DNA from: JBFLYZ01 sp040756415 | Lineage (GTDB): Bacteria > Bacteroidota > Bacteroidia > JADZBD01 | Reading direction: 5' to 3' | Assembly: GCA_040756415.1 (NCBI GenBank) | Contig: JBFLYZ010000070.1 | Coordinates: forward strand, 1 to 17,373 | DNA: 17,373 nt | Shown: positions 1 to 7,124 of the stretch, piece after piece | How the letters are laid out: each line of letters begins with the position of its first letter | Numbering within the stretch: the first letter of the stretch is position 1 | Translations under genes and position numbers: made by a program | The notes under the pieces: generated by a model | What the model was told of the DNA's origin: nothing | Database searches by the model: none | What the model saw: only the letters and a program-made list of their open reading frames with translations

Positions 1-29
1 ACAGAGATAGCACGGAGCTAACAAAGTGT

Positions 30-1169
30 CTAAGCCGAAAGACTTCCTTCTTTTTTAACAAAAGGATTAGGGGTTAGTTTGGGATTATCTATAAATCCTC
101 CTCCGATAAGATCGTTCCCTTCATAAAACACCGCGCTCTGGCCGGGAGCAATGGCCGATACCGGTTTGTGGAATAAGACCTTCAGCCTGTCGCCCTCTTT
201 ATTCACCGTAGCGGCCGTGCCGGGATCCTTGTAGCGTATCTTGGCCAATACCTCAAAATCAGCGGGCAGCTTTTCATATTTGACCAGGTTCACACCGCGC
301 ACGTACATCTCCTGCTTCTTCAGGTCTTCTTCTTTGCCCAAAACCACGGTGTTGGTATCCGGAACGATCTCGATCACGAACATGGGCTCGCCCAAAGCTA
401 TTTCCAGTCCTTTCCTTTGCCCTATGGTGTAAAAAGGATAGCCGCGGTGCTTACCCACCACCGTACCATCGCGTAAAACAAAATCGCCTCCATCCACCTT
501 CTCTTCCAGCCCCTTCACCTTCCTCTTCAAAAATCCGCGGTAGTCGTTATCGGGCACGAAGCAGATCTCGTAGCTCTCGCTCTTGTTCGCCAGTTCCACG
601 TAGCCCCTGTCAATGGCCATTTGCTTGATAACGCTCTTTTTCAGGTGGCCTAAAGGAAAAATGGTCCTGCGCAGGCTCTCCTGCGTCAGGCCCCAGAGCA
701 CGTACGACTGGTCCTTATGCTCGTCAACGCCTTTCGACACCACGTACCTGCCATTCTCCAGACGCACCTGCGCGTAATGCCCGGTGGCGATGAAATCGCA
801 GCCCAACTGATCGGCCCGCCTGAGCAAAGCCTCCCACTTGATATGCGTATTGCAGAGCACGCAGGGATTGGGTGTGCGGCCCGCCAGGTATTCTTCCACG
901 AAATTGTCGATAATATAATCCCCGAACTCCCCGCGTATATCGAGTATGATATGCGGAAAGCCGTGCTGCACGGCCATCATGCGCGCATCGTTGATGGAAT
1001 CCAGGCTGCAGCAGCCGGTCTCTTTCTTCGATCCGCCCGAGGCGGCATAGTCCCAGGTCTTCATGGTAATGCCCACCACCTCGTATCCCTGCTCGTGCAG
1101 CAGGAGCGCAGCCACGGAACTGTCAATTCCACCGCTCATCGCTACCAATACCTTTCCCTTCTTGCTCAT
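30..1169 (-). CDS. mnmA: tRNA-specific 2-thiouridylase MnmA
   Basis: Cytoplasmic enzyme that activates U34 of the Lys, Glu and Gln tRNAs with ATP and inserts sulfur to give s2U34. Seen in the 379-residue product: the PP-loop SGGIDS at residues 12-17, the TPNPCVLCN segment with Cys106 at the position of the E. coli catalytic Cys102, DQSYVL at 153-158, and Cys203 in EICF matching the second catalytic Cys199. Length is normal for the family (about 360-380). The ATG lies inside the stop of the upstream MORN gene (TAATG, one shared base), so the two are probably translationally coupled and share a promoter near base 2185. The segment TGCCS near residue 51 is ordinary for Bacteroidota members as I recall them. 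Identity is secure; only the operon assignment is inference. Confidence 0.97.
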   Translation of the reverse strand: MSKKGKVLVAMSGGIDSSVAALLLHEQGYEVVGITMKTWDYAASGGSKKETGCCSLDSINDARMMAVQHGFPHIILDIRGEFGDYIIDNFVEEYLAGRTPNPCVLCNTHIKWEALLRRADQLGCDFIATGHYAQVRLENGRYVVSKGVDEHKDQSYVLWGLTQESLRRTIFPLGHLKKSVIKQMAIDRGYVELANKSESYEICFVPDNDYRGFLKRKVKGLEEKVDGGDFVLRDGTVVGKHRGYPFYTIGQRKGLEIALGEPMFVIEIVPDTNTVVLGKEEDLKKQEMYVRGVNLVKYEKLPADFEVLAKIRYKDPGTAATVNKEGDRLKVLFHKPVSAIAPGQSAVFYEGNDLIGGGFIDNPKLTPNPFVKKEGSLSA

Positions 1170-2173
1170 TATTCTGTCTTTATCAATACTCCGTCCTTGT
1201 AATGCTCGGTCTTTTCAATGGTGCCGTCCATTTTGTAATACACTATTTTCCCATCCAGCTTATCGTCCTTGTAAGTACCCGAGCGCTTGATCTTCTGCCC
1301 CACGAAATTCTCCACTTTATCCACCGTGCCGTCATCGTTCTTCACCTCGGTGATCACGTATTCTCCGGTCTCGTAATATTCCTTGAAAGAGCCGTTCTTC
1401 TTACCGTTCTTGTAGGTGGTAACGGATTTCAGGATATTTTTAGGATAGTAATCCTCGAAAATGCCGTTCTCGCGCGTGCCTTTCACATACACCCCTTCCT
1501 TCCACAGCTCCTGGCTTTCGGGCGTACCATCCTCGTTATAATATTTCCACAACCCGTCTTTGAGTCCTTTTTTAAAGCTGCCCTCCGCGCTGGTCTTGTT
1601 ACCCGGGTAATAATACGTGGCCTTGCCGTCCATCAGTCCGTTGAGGTAATTGGCAGAGGTCTTCTTGCTGCTATCGGGATAGAACTGCTGCCAGAGGCCG
1701 TTCTTCACATCGTTCTTGTAGGTGATCAGCTCGGCAACACCCCATACCCCGCTGCTGTCGGAAAAATAGGTGTAAGCCACTCCCTCTTTCTTGCCGTCCT
1801 TGTACGGTTCGCTTGAAATGTAATAGCCCATGTCGTTATAGAACCTCCACACGCTGTCGCGCTTCTCGCCTGTATACTTGCCTTCGGCCATCAGCTTGCC
1901 GTTCTTATGGTACATCTTGGCCCTGCGGGTTTGCCCTTTATCGGAAAAAACGACAATGGTCTGCAGCTCCCCGCTCTGGTAATAGTACTTGAACCGGCCA
2001 TAAGGTATATCGTCCTTGAACTGGCCCTCATAAAATACCTTCCCGTTCGGGTGCTTCTTGATCCAGCGGCCCTGTTTCTTACCGGACTTATCGGTCACGT
2101 TCAGGGTATCTTTCTGCGCCCAAAGCGACACGGAAAGCACTGAAACAAGCAGCATTACAGCGATCCTTTTCAT
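1169..2173 (-). CDS. Exported MORN-repeat protein (YwqK antitoxin-like family)
   Basis: 334 residues from the chosen ATG. It begins with a Sec signal peptide (MKRIAVMLL...SLWAQ, cleavage near residue 19-20), so the mature protein is periplasmic or surface exposed. The rest is a chain of about a dozen MORN-like units of roughly 20-24 residues with the pattern NGK..YEG.Y.ng...G.w..YY..G, for example YYYPGNKTSAEGSF and KYYNEDGTPES. Databases often label such proteins 'toxin-antitoxin system YwqK family antitoxin', but a signal peptide makes an antitoxin role unlikely; a structural or protein-binding role is my inference. A GTG four codons upstream is possible, but the ATG at 2173 gives the cleaner signal peptide. 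A TATTTTTG box sits 11 nt upstream. It overlaps mnmA by one base. Confidence 0.85.
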   Translation of the reverse strand: MKRIAVMLLVSVLSVSLWAQKDTLNVTDKSGKKQGRWIKKHPNGKVFYEGQFKDDIPYGRFKYYYQSGELQTIVVFSDKGQTRRAKMYHKNGKLMAEGKYTGEKRDSVWRFYNDMGYYISSEPYKDGKKEGVAYTYFSDSSGVWGVAELITYKNDVKNGLWQQFYPDSSKKTSANYLNGLMDGKATYYYPGNKTSAEGSFKKGLKDGLWKYYNEDGTPESQELWKEGVYVKGTRENGIFEDYYPKNILKSVTTYKNGKKNGSFKEYYETGEYVITEVKNDDGTVDKVENFVGQKIKRSGTYKDDKLDGKIVYYKMDGTIEKTEHYKDGVLIKTE

Positions 2174-2184
2174 AGGTATATACA

Positions 2185-2192
2185 CAAAAATA
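2185..2192 (-). promoter_or_regulatory. Putative Bacteroidota -7 box for the MORN-mnmA operon
   Basis: TATTTTTG on the minus strand matches the Bacteroidota -7 consensus TAnnTTTG. Its last G is 11 nt before the ATG at 2173. No clear -33 TTG is visible at the usual spacing of about 20 nt, so this rests on the -7 match and its position alone. Confidence 0.45.
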
Positions 2193-2243
2193 GCAATAAA
2201 AAAGGTTATAGGCCTTTTACTAAAACCATGCCTGAAAGGTTAC

Positions 2244-2289
2244 GAAAAACAAAAAGAGTGCCTGCCTGCTCCAAAGGAGTCCTTCGGAG
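2244..2289 (-). terminator. Candidate terminator after gmhB
   Basis: On the minus strand, 10 nt after the gmhB stop, bases 2289-2269 form a 9-bp hairpin (CTCCGAAGG / CCTTTGGAG, loop ACT, one G-U pair). A T-rich run TCTTTTTGTTTTT follows about 12 nt further on (2256-2244). The gap between stem and T-run is larger than in a canonical intrinsic terminator, so function is uncertain. It is the only obvious structure between the gmh operon and the next promoter. Confidence 0.4.
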
Positions 2290-2298
2290 GAGAGGCGA

Positions 2299-2865
2299 TC
2301 ACGTCAGGAGGATTGCAAAATCCGCAAACTCCTTCAGGGACCGAAAACGGTAATCGACCTTATGCTCTTCCCCGGGAGGGATGGCATCCCTGATGAAAAC
2401 GGTGATCATGCCCAACTGCCGGCCGAACTCCATATCCGTAATGGAATCGCCAACGATGACCGATCGCTTGAAATCGATGTGCGGAAAATCCTTTTTCGCC
2501 TCCAGGGCCATGCCCGTATTGGGCTTGCGGCAGGGGTCGTTATCGGCCGCCAGGGCCGGGCAGAAATATATTTTATCTATGCGGCCACCGCTCTGCTGGA
2601 TCACATCGAGCATGCAGCCGTGGGTGAACTCCAGGTCCTCCCTGGCGAAAATGCCCCTTCCTATCCCCTGCTGGTTGGTTACGATCACAATGGTGCCGAA
2701 CAGGGAATTGAGGTCTTTCAGGGCCTCCTTTACCCCGGGAAGGAAGACAAAATCCTTCCACTGCCTTACATAATCGTTCTCGATCTTTACGTTGATCACC
2801 CCGTCCCGGTCGAGGAAAAGGGTCCAGCTTTTATCGAAGTGAGGTTTCTTCGCTTCTGGCTTCAT
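2299..2865 (-). CDS. gmhB: HAD-IIIA phosphatase, GmhB-like (heptose bisphosphate phosphatase)
   Basis: 188 residues, the usual size for D-glycero-D-manno-heptose-1,7-bisphosphate 7-phosphatase, which makes heptose-1-phosphate for LPS precursors in the cytoplasm. HAD motifs are all visible: DRDG at residues 19-22 (nucleophile Asp19, acid/base Asp21), TNQQGIGRG from 63, Lys114 in CRKP, and GDSITD at 139-144. The zinc loop is altered: of the Cys-x-His...Cys-x-Cys ligands known in E. coli GmhB, only Cys102 and Cys112 remain, with Ala104 and Asp110 at the other two positions and a shorter loop. The ATG overlaps the gmhA stop (ATGA), which supports the heptose role. Another HAD-IIIA sugar phosphatase activity remains possible because of the zinc loop. 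Confidence 0.85.
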   Translation of the reverse strand: MKPEAKKPHFDKSWTLFLDRDGVINVKIENDYVRQWKDFVFLPGVKEALKDLNSLFGTIVIVTNQQGIGRGIFAREDLEFTHGCMLDVIQQSGGRIDKIYFCPALAADNDPCRKPNTGMALEAKKDFPHIDFKRSVIVGDSITDMEFGRQLGMITVFIRDAIPPGEEHKVDYRFRSLKEFADFAILLT

Positions 2866-3449
2866 ACCTTGCCGAACAGCTTTTGCTCCACCAGCTCGCA
2901 GATGATATGGCCGACCAGGATGTGGGACTCCTGTATGCGGGGCGTATCCTTTGAAGGTATGTTGACAAGGTACTTGCAGAGCCCTTTCATCTTTCCCCCG
3001 CTTTCACCGGTGAGGCCAATGGTGATCATGCCCAGCCTGTTGGCTGTTTCCACCGCTTTGACGATGTTCGCTGAATTGCCCGAAGTGGAAATGGCCACCA
3101 GCATATCTCCTTTCCTGCCCTTGGCCTTCACCAGGCGCGCGTACACCTCATCGTAGGAGTAATCGTTGGCCACAGCGGTCATATAGGAAGTGTTCACGTG
3201 CAGGGCTTCCGCGTTGAGCGGTTCGCGGTCATTATAAAAGCGCCCTGAAAGCTCAGCCGAGATGTGCTGCGCATCCGCTGCGCTGCCCCCGTTGCCGCAG
3301 AACAAAACGCAGCCTCCCGCTTTAAATGTATTGGCCATTTCCTCCGCTACGCTGCCGATCAGCCCGATCAGGTTTTCGTCCTTCATGAGCTGCTCTTTGA
3401 CCGCTACGGAAGCGCGTATACGCTCTTTTATGAATCCGTGACCGCTCAT
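2862..3449 (-). CDS. gmhA: Sedoheptulose-7-phosphate isomerase GmhA
   Basis: Cytoplasmic SIS-domain enzyme that converts sedoheptulose-7-phosphate to D-glycero-D-manno-heptose-7-phosphate, the first step of heptose nucleotide synthesis. With the ATG at 3449 the product has 195 residues (E. coli GmhA has 192). Visible motifs are CGNGGSAADAQH (His62), AEL (Glu66), the phosphate-binding STSGNS segment, and IQESHILVGH near the C-terminus with Gln173 and His181. These match the E. coli zinc/catalytic set His61, Glu65, Gln172, His180 with an offset of one. A TTG start six codons upstream would overlap the previous stop; the ATG, 4 nt after that stop, is preferred. It is coupled to gmhB by an ATGA overlap. 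No kinase/adenylyltransferase (hldE) is in the window, so the pathway must finish elsewhere. Confidence 0.95.
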   Translation of the reverse strand: MSGHGFIKERIRASVAVKEQLMKDENLIGLIGSVAEEMANTFKAGGCVLFCGNGGSAADAQHISAELSGRFYNDREPLNAEALHVNTSYMTAVANDYSYDEVYARLVKAKGRKGDMLVAISTSGNSANIVKAVETANRLGMITIGLTGESGGKMKGLCKYLVNIPSKDTPRIQESHILVGHIICELVEQKLFGKV

Positions 3450-3453
3450 ATGC

Positions 3454-3789
3454 TTACCATTTGCCAAAGAAATTCGTAATATCGAAATAGATCTTCTTCT
3501 TTTTCCCCTTATGCTTAAAATGCATGATGTCGTAAAACCTTCCCTGGTACTGGCTGAGCTGCTGTTTCTTCATCTTGTATCCGGGATAATGCTCGCTCAG
3601 CCATTTATACTCGGCCTTGATCCCCTCCATGGAAGTTGTATCCTGGATAATAATAGCCTTTTCGTACGATGATCCGTCTCGGTCGTCCTGCAGCGCAGCG
3701 AAATGCCGGCCGCGCATACCCTGTTCAGGCGGTGACACAAATGACAGCAGGAACAAACCCAGCAGTATAACGGGGAAAAAAAGTCTCAT
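3454..3789 (-). CDS. Small exported protein of unknown function
   Basis: 111 residues. Residues 1-19 (MRLFFPVILLGLFLLSFVS) are a signal peptide or single N-terminal membrane anchor. The mature part has an acidic/basic patchwork, the segment SSYEKAIIIQD, a Tyr-rich middle (EYKWLSEHYPGYK) and a Lys-rich cluster KHKGKKKKIYFDI near the end. I do not recognise a named domain, though the layout resembles small uncharacterised proteins common in Bacteroidota. It starts 8 nt after the stop of the T9SS cargo gene and ends 4 nt before the gmhA ATG, so it almost certainly shares their transcript. Real coding status is supported by this spacing, the clean signal peptide and the lack of a better reading on the other strand. 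Confidence 0.75.
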   Translation of the reverse strand: MRLFFPVILLGLFLLSFVSPPEQGMRGRHFAALQDDRDGSSYEKAIIIQDTTSMEGIKAEYKWLSEHYPGYKMKKQQLSQYQGRFYDIMHFKHKGKKKKIYFDITNFFGKW

Positions 3790-3797
3790 GGCAGCCT

Positions 3798-4577
3798 TTA
3801 TTCTTTGATGATCTTTTTAACAATACGGGTTTCACCCGTGCTGATCGTCACAAAATAAACGCCAGCAGGCCAGTCTTTCGTGGAAAGAACGGTTTCTCCG
3901 GCATAGATCTTTTGCGCCATCACCAGGTCTCCCAGCACGTTGCATACCGTCATTTCGGCCTCATCGGCCCGGCTGAGCAGGATGGAGACCGAACTGTTGA
4001 AGGGGTTGGGGTTCACGCCCAGTTCCGGGGATTCCGCATCATTTACAGAAGTAACTGTTCCGTATTCAAAGATCAGGGTCATGCGTTGCGATGGCGCCCC
4101 GCAGGTAAGGGTGTTCACGCCTCCCCAGTTCACATTACCCGGGTAAACCTGGCTGATTGCCGGCCGGATGATATAGCCGTTCGGGCAATTGCTGCCATCG
4201 CAGGCATTGGGCGGATTGAGCCATACCTGGCCGAGGAAACCGTGCGTGGCGCAGTTGTGCCAGATATACCCGCTGCAGGAAACGGGAGAAATATAATCCG
4301 TATTGGTATAAAGCGCGTTGGCCAGGGCGGTGGCAACAGCCGTATCGGTGCAGGAAACACCCGTGGGATCAAAACTGCCACTGATGGTTACCTTGGTATA
4401 GGTTTGCGGGACCAGCGATGCGGTAAAGGCCGTCCAGGCCGCTGTCTGCGTGCTGCTGGCAGGTAGATTATTGATAAAAGTATCGGTCCAGATGATCTGC
4501 TGGGTCTGGGAAAAAAACTTCAGGGGCATCAATGCGACCGCAAGGCAGGCAATAAAAGAGAGTAATATCCTGTTCAT
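3798..4577 (-). CDS. Secreted protein with T9SS type A C-terminal sorting domain
   Basis: 259 residues from the ATG at 4577. Signal peptide at 1-24 (MNRILLSFIACLAVALMPL...FSQ). The passenger (about 25-175) starts with IIWTDTF and holds six Cys residues, which could form three disulfides after export; I assign no catalytic function. The last ~75 residues are a typical type A sorting domain: the NPNPF motif, a beta-sandwich, CNVLGDLV, then GVYFVTISTG...RIVKKIIKE at the end. Such domains direct export through the type IX secretion system and attachment to the cell surface. The longer reading frame up to 4670 would put 31 unrelated residues before the signal peptide and is rejected. A TACATTTG box lies 16 nt upstream. 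It is the first gene of the block leading to gmhA and gmhB. Confidence 0.9.
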   Translation of the reverse strand: MNRILLSFIACLAVALMPLKFFSQTQQIIWTDTFINNLPASSTQTAAWTAFTASLVPQTYTKVTISGSFDPTGVSCTDTAVATALANALYTNTDYISPVSCSGYIWHNCATHGFLGQVWLNPPNACDGSNCPNGYIIRPAISQVYPGNVNWGGVNTLTCGAPSQRMTLIFEYGTVTSVNDAESPELGVNPNPFNSSVSILLSRADEAEMTVCNVLGDLVMAQKIYAGETVLSTKDWPAGVYFVTISTGETRIVKKIIKE

Positions 4578-4782
4578 AAGGGGGTGTTTTTGACAAATGT
4601 ATAACAAATCGGGCTTTATCCCGCTTTGAAACACGGTTTCCTGTAATGAGAAACCCGCGTTGCCGCGCACGCAGGCATGCTTTTCTATATCATTAGTAAA
4701 CAGGAGCTAAGGGATGAGCAGTCGCTCCCCTTTTAGGGGAACAGAATTTGGATGATACCGGCAACCATTAAAACAAAAAAAC
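4578..4782. other. Divergent intergenic region with several short inverted repeats
   Basis: This 205-base region lies between two genes pointing away from each other. It holds the minus-strand -7 box at 4594-4601 and three short potential hairpins: CGGG/CCCG near 4610-4623, GGTTTC/GAAACC near 4638-4660, and CCCC-TTTTA-GGGG near 4727-4739. I found no RNA gene, no small ORF with support, and no good TAnnTTTG match for the plus-strand barrel gene; the closest is AGAATTTG at 4743-4750. Confidence 0.4.
4594..4601 (-). promoter_or_regulatory. Putative -7 box for the T9SS cargo-gmhAB operon
   Basis: TACATTTG on the minus strand fits TAnnTTTG and ends 16 nt before the ATG at 4577. No good -33 TTG at about 20 nt spacing. 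Assigned from the -7 match and placement only. Confidence 0.45.
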
Positions 4783-5367
4783 ATGAGAACATTATTTAAA
4801 GCCGCTATAGCAGCCCTCGTACTGCTGGCGTTGGAAGGGAAGGCGCAGTCGATCTCGGGAGGTTTGATGCTGGGCGCGAGTACGGGAGTTGTTCGTATAA
4901 GCGAAGTGGATGATGGATTTACATCGACACTGGAAGGAAGGGGGCTTTACGGCTTTGAAGGCGGGTTTTACCTCAAACCCAGGCTGGGGCCGTTTTATCT
5001 TAAACCGGCCGTGCTGTACAACTTCAGGGCCGGCAAGGTGAGCAACGAGTTCAGCAGCGTGAGCACCGATTACGAGATACATAAGCTGCAGGTGCCCGTA
5101 TTGCTGGGCATCAACGTGATCAGGCCGGTATGCATCGAGGGGGGGCCGGTGTACAACCACATCCTGAGCATGACAGAAAAATACGGCACTCGCGAGATCA
5201 GCGTGCGCAAAGGAGCCATAGGTTACCGTATCGGCCTCGGGTTGGATTATGACACGGTGATGATCACGCTCAGCTACCAGGGAACGACCTTCGGGGCGGG
5301 CAGGAAAATAACCCTGCGCGAACCCAACGAGTTCGTGCTTGGCCTCAGCGTACGCCTGGGCACTTAG
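4783..5367 (+). CDS. Outer-membrane beta-barrel protein (OMP_b-brl type)
   Basis: 194 residues. Signal peptide at 1-21/22 (MRTLFKAAIAALVLLALEGKAQ), then about 170 residues of alternating amphipathic strands rich in Gly, Tyr and Phe, such as GGFYLKPRLGPFYLKPAVLYNF, YEIHKLQVPVLLGI and YRIGLGLDYDTVMITLSYQG. The chain ends in a strand (EFVLGLSVRLGT), as expected for a small 8-stranded barrel. This pattern matches the outer-membrane beta-barrel domain family widespread in Bacteroidota; the precise role is unknown. It stands alone, with a strong stem-loop after the stop. A run of A residues (AAAACAAAAAAAC) directly precedes the ATG, typical of translation starts in this phylum, which lack Shine-Dalgarno sequences. 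Confidence 0.8.
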   Translation: MRTLFKAAIAALVLLALEGKAQSISGGLMLGASTGVVRISEVDDGFTSTLEGRGLYGFEGGFYLKPRLGPFYLKPAVLYNFRAGKVSNEFSSVSTDYEIHKLQVPVLLGINVIRPVCIEGGPVYNHILSMTEKYGTREISVRKGAIGYRIGLGLDYDTVMITLSYQGTTFGAGRKITLREPNEFVLGLSVRLGT

Positions 5368-5390
5368 TAAGGACATTAAAATTTTAAGGC

Positions 5391-5419
5391 AAGACCCTTC
5401 CGGCCCACGGAAGGGTCTT
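5391..5419 (+). terminator. Perfect 12-bp stem-loop after the barrel gene
   Basis: AAGACCCTTCCG pairs perfectly with CGGAAGGGTCTT around a GCCCA loop. It lies 24 nt after the barrel stop and before the next start. No long T-run follows on the plus strand, so it may act as a transcription terminator, an mRNA 3'-end stabiliser, or both. The structure itself is unambiguous; the function is inferred. Confidence 0.65.
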
Positions 5420-5466
5420 ACTTTGATAAATTGCCCGATATTTGTATCCGTACCGGAAAAGCTGTT

Positions 5467-6000
5467 ATGCGCATACCGATATCACTGATCGTTTTCCCGT
5501 TTATATTTGCCTGCTCAGGCAGCAACGGCATGCAGAAAGGTAATTTTAAAATAAGCGGCAGGGCGGAGCGCATTGGCGCTTACTGTGGCGGAGCCAGGCC
5601 CACCCAGGAGATACTCGAAAAGATAAAGGAGCCCAAGCCCGTGGTCAATACGAAGTTCTACGTGAGAAAGGATACCTTCAATGATGTAAGCCAGCCCGTA
5701 TTGCTGGAGTTCACTACCGATTCGTCCGGCAATTTCGGCATCAGCCTCCCTCCCGGAAAGTATTGTATCGTGAACGATCAGAAAAAGGACAAGGCTTATA
5801 CGGAAGACCTGAAAAAGAAATACGCGGTGGCCACCGAATGGTATGAAGCCGCTGACGCTGCCTGCCTCGAAGAATGGCTCAGGACCCCCGATGCCGTATT
5901 GATCGTAAACGGGGATGTAAAGGACTTTGTGATCACCTGGTATGACCGCTGCTCGTGGTACTTACCCTGTGTGAACTACACGGGGCCTCTCCCGCCCTGA
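5467..6000 (+). CDS. Small lipoprotein of unknown function
   Basis: 177 residues from the ATG at 5467. The start MRIPISLIVFPFIFAC ends in a lipobox-like IFAC, so Cys16 is the likely lipidated residue; Ser-Gly-Ser after it gives a flexible linker. The body contains CGGARPTQE, then strands that look like a short carboxypeptidase-regulatory/transthyretin-like fold (KFYVRKDTFNDV, LEFTTDSSGNFGISLPPGKYCIV). Several Cys residues near the C-terminus (AACLEEW, DRCSWYLPCVNY) could form disulfides in the periplasm. I know no named function. A TTG start at 5431 is possible but adds 12 residues ahead of the lipoprotein signal. GATATTTG at 5437-5444 matches the -7 consensus in all but its first base. Its last 25 bases overlap the end of the convergent glycosyltransferase gene. 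Confidence 0.75.
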   Translation: MRIPISLIVFPFIFACSGSNGMQKGNFKISGRAERIGAYCGGARPTQEILEKIKEPKPVVNTKFYVRKDTFNDVSQPVLLEFTTDSSGNFGISLPPGKYCIVNDQKKDKAYTEDLKKKYAVATEWYEAADAACLEEWLRTPDAVLIVNGDVKDFVITWYDRCSWYLPCVNYTGPLPP

Positions 6001-7124
6001 TATCCGGCCAGCCCTTTTATGGCCGCCACCATTTTGTCCCAGGTATATTTTTTCTTCTCTTCCATCACGTGCGGAACGAACTCCTCTTCCCGCTTGTTCA
6101 CGTAAAAATCGACCAGGGCATCTGCAATTGCAGGGGCTGAAGGCTTCACCACGTACCCAACCCTGCCCTGTGGCACCATCTCGCCCAATCCGCCAACGTC
6201 AGTCACCAGCATGGGCTTGCCGAAATGATACGCGATCTGGGTCACACCGCTCTGCGTGGCATCCTTATAGGGCTGAACCACGATATCGGCAGCGCAGAAA
6301 TAATCCGCCACCTTGCTGTCGGGGATGAAATCCGTATGCAGCAGGATATCGTTCTCCAGCTTATGCCTGGCGATCAATTCATGATAGGGCCCGGGATCGG
6401 TGTAGAACTCACCGGCCACGATCAGCTTCAGGCCCCGTCCCCTGAGGCGAGCATCCGCAAAAGCCCTGATCAGGAGGTCAAGCCCCTTGTAGTCGCGAAT
6501 AAAGCCGAAAAATAGCATGTACCGGCTCTTTTCATCCAGGCCCAGTCTTCTCAGGGCCTCATCCCTGGGAATGCTGTTTCCAAACTGATCGTATATGGGA
6601 TGGGGAGAAAATACCATGGGTTTTGCGCTGCTGAAAGCCTTCAGGTCCTGCAGCACGGCACGGCTCATGGCGATGAAAGCGTCTGCCGCGTTGACGAAAT
6701 AGCGCGCAAACATCCTGTCGCCCGGCCTTTTCTCGTGCGGGACGATGTTATGTACGATGGAAACGATCTTCGTATGCCCGTTCCTTTTTATCCTGCGCAG
6801 AACGGTGCCCAGGCAGGGCCCCATGAACGGCAGCCAGAAAGGGCAGATCACCAGGTCGGGGTTTTCGCGCCTGATCTCGTTGCCCGCGCTGAACCAGTTG
6901 AAGGGATTGATGGAATTGATGCGGGTCTTTATGCGCAATCCCTCAGGGGCCGGCCCGCTGCTGAACTGCGACTTACCGGGAAAAAGAAAGGATGGGTACT
7001 GCAGGCTGAAGGAATAAATGCTCACCTCATCGCCCGCTTCGGTAAAAGCGCGGGCCAGCCTTTCGTTGTAAGCGGCAAGCCCTCCGCGAAGAGGATATGC
7101 GCTGCCAATGATCACTACTTTCAT
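5976..7124 (-). CDS. Glycosyltransferase family 4 (GT-B fold)
   Basis: 382 residues, soluble or membrane-associated, predicted to transfer a sugar from a nucleotide donor in polysaccharide or LPS assembly. Seen: the N-terminal Rossmann start MKVVIIGSAYPLRGG (residues 1-15) with the acceptor-side GLAAYNERLA; the interdomain/C-terminal start FFGFIRDYKGLDLLI near 205; AGEFY at 237; and VQPYKDATQSGV followed by GKPMLVTDVGG (283-312), the donor-binding region. The usual E-x7-E is replaced by the Tyr-Lys-Asp...Gln-Ser-Gly-Val form common in this Bacteroidota group. Its ATG shares one base with the TGA of the upstream GT2 gene (TGATG), so the two enzymes are probably made together. The 3' end overlaps the convergent lipoprotein gene. 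Donor and acceptor cannot be read from sequence. Confidence 0.9.
   Translation of the reverse strand: MKVVIIGSAYPLRGGLAAYNERLARAFTEAGDEVSIYSFSLQYPSFLFPGKSQFSSGPAPEGLRIKTRINSINPFNWFSAGNEIRRENPDLVICPFWLPFMGPCLGTVLRRIKRNGHTKIVSIVHNIVPHEKRPGDRMFARYFVNAADAFIAMSRAVLQDLKAFSSAKPMVFSPHPIYDQFGNSIPRDEALRRLGLDEKSRYMLFFGFIRDYKGLDLLIRAFADARLRGRGLKLIVAGEFYTDPGPYHELIARHKLENDILLHTDFIPDSKVADYFCAADIVVQPYKDATQSGVTQIAYHFGKPMLVTDVGGLGEMVPQGRVGYVVKPSAPAIADALVDFYVNKREEEFVPHVMEEKKKYTWDKMVAAIKGLAGYQGGRGPV

Noticed and set aside
1169..2173. MORN protein as a true antitoxin
   Set aside because: The YwqK 'antitoxin' label is a database name; a clear signal peptide and the absence of a toxin partner argue against it.
4578..4670. 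Longer start for the T9SS cargo gene
   Set aside because: It would put 31 residues ahead of a good signal peptide and would cover the TACATTTG box.
4792..5376. Minus-strand open frame opposite the small barrel gene (194 codons)
   Set aside because: Equal in length to the barrel gene, but the plus-strand product has a signal peptide and barrel strands, while this one has no recognisable start or fold.
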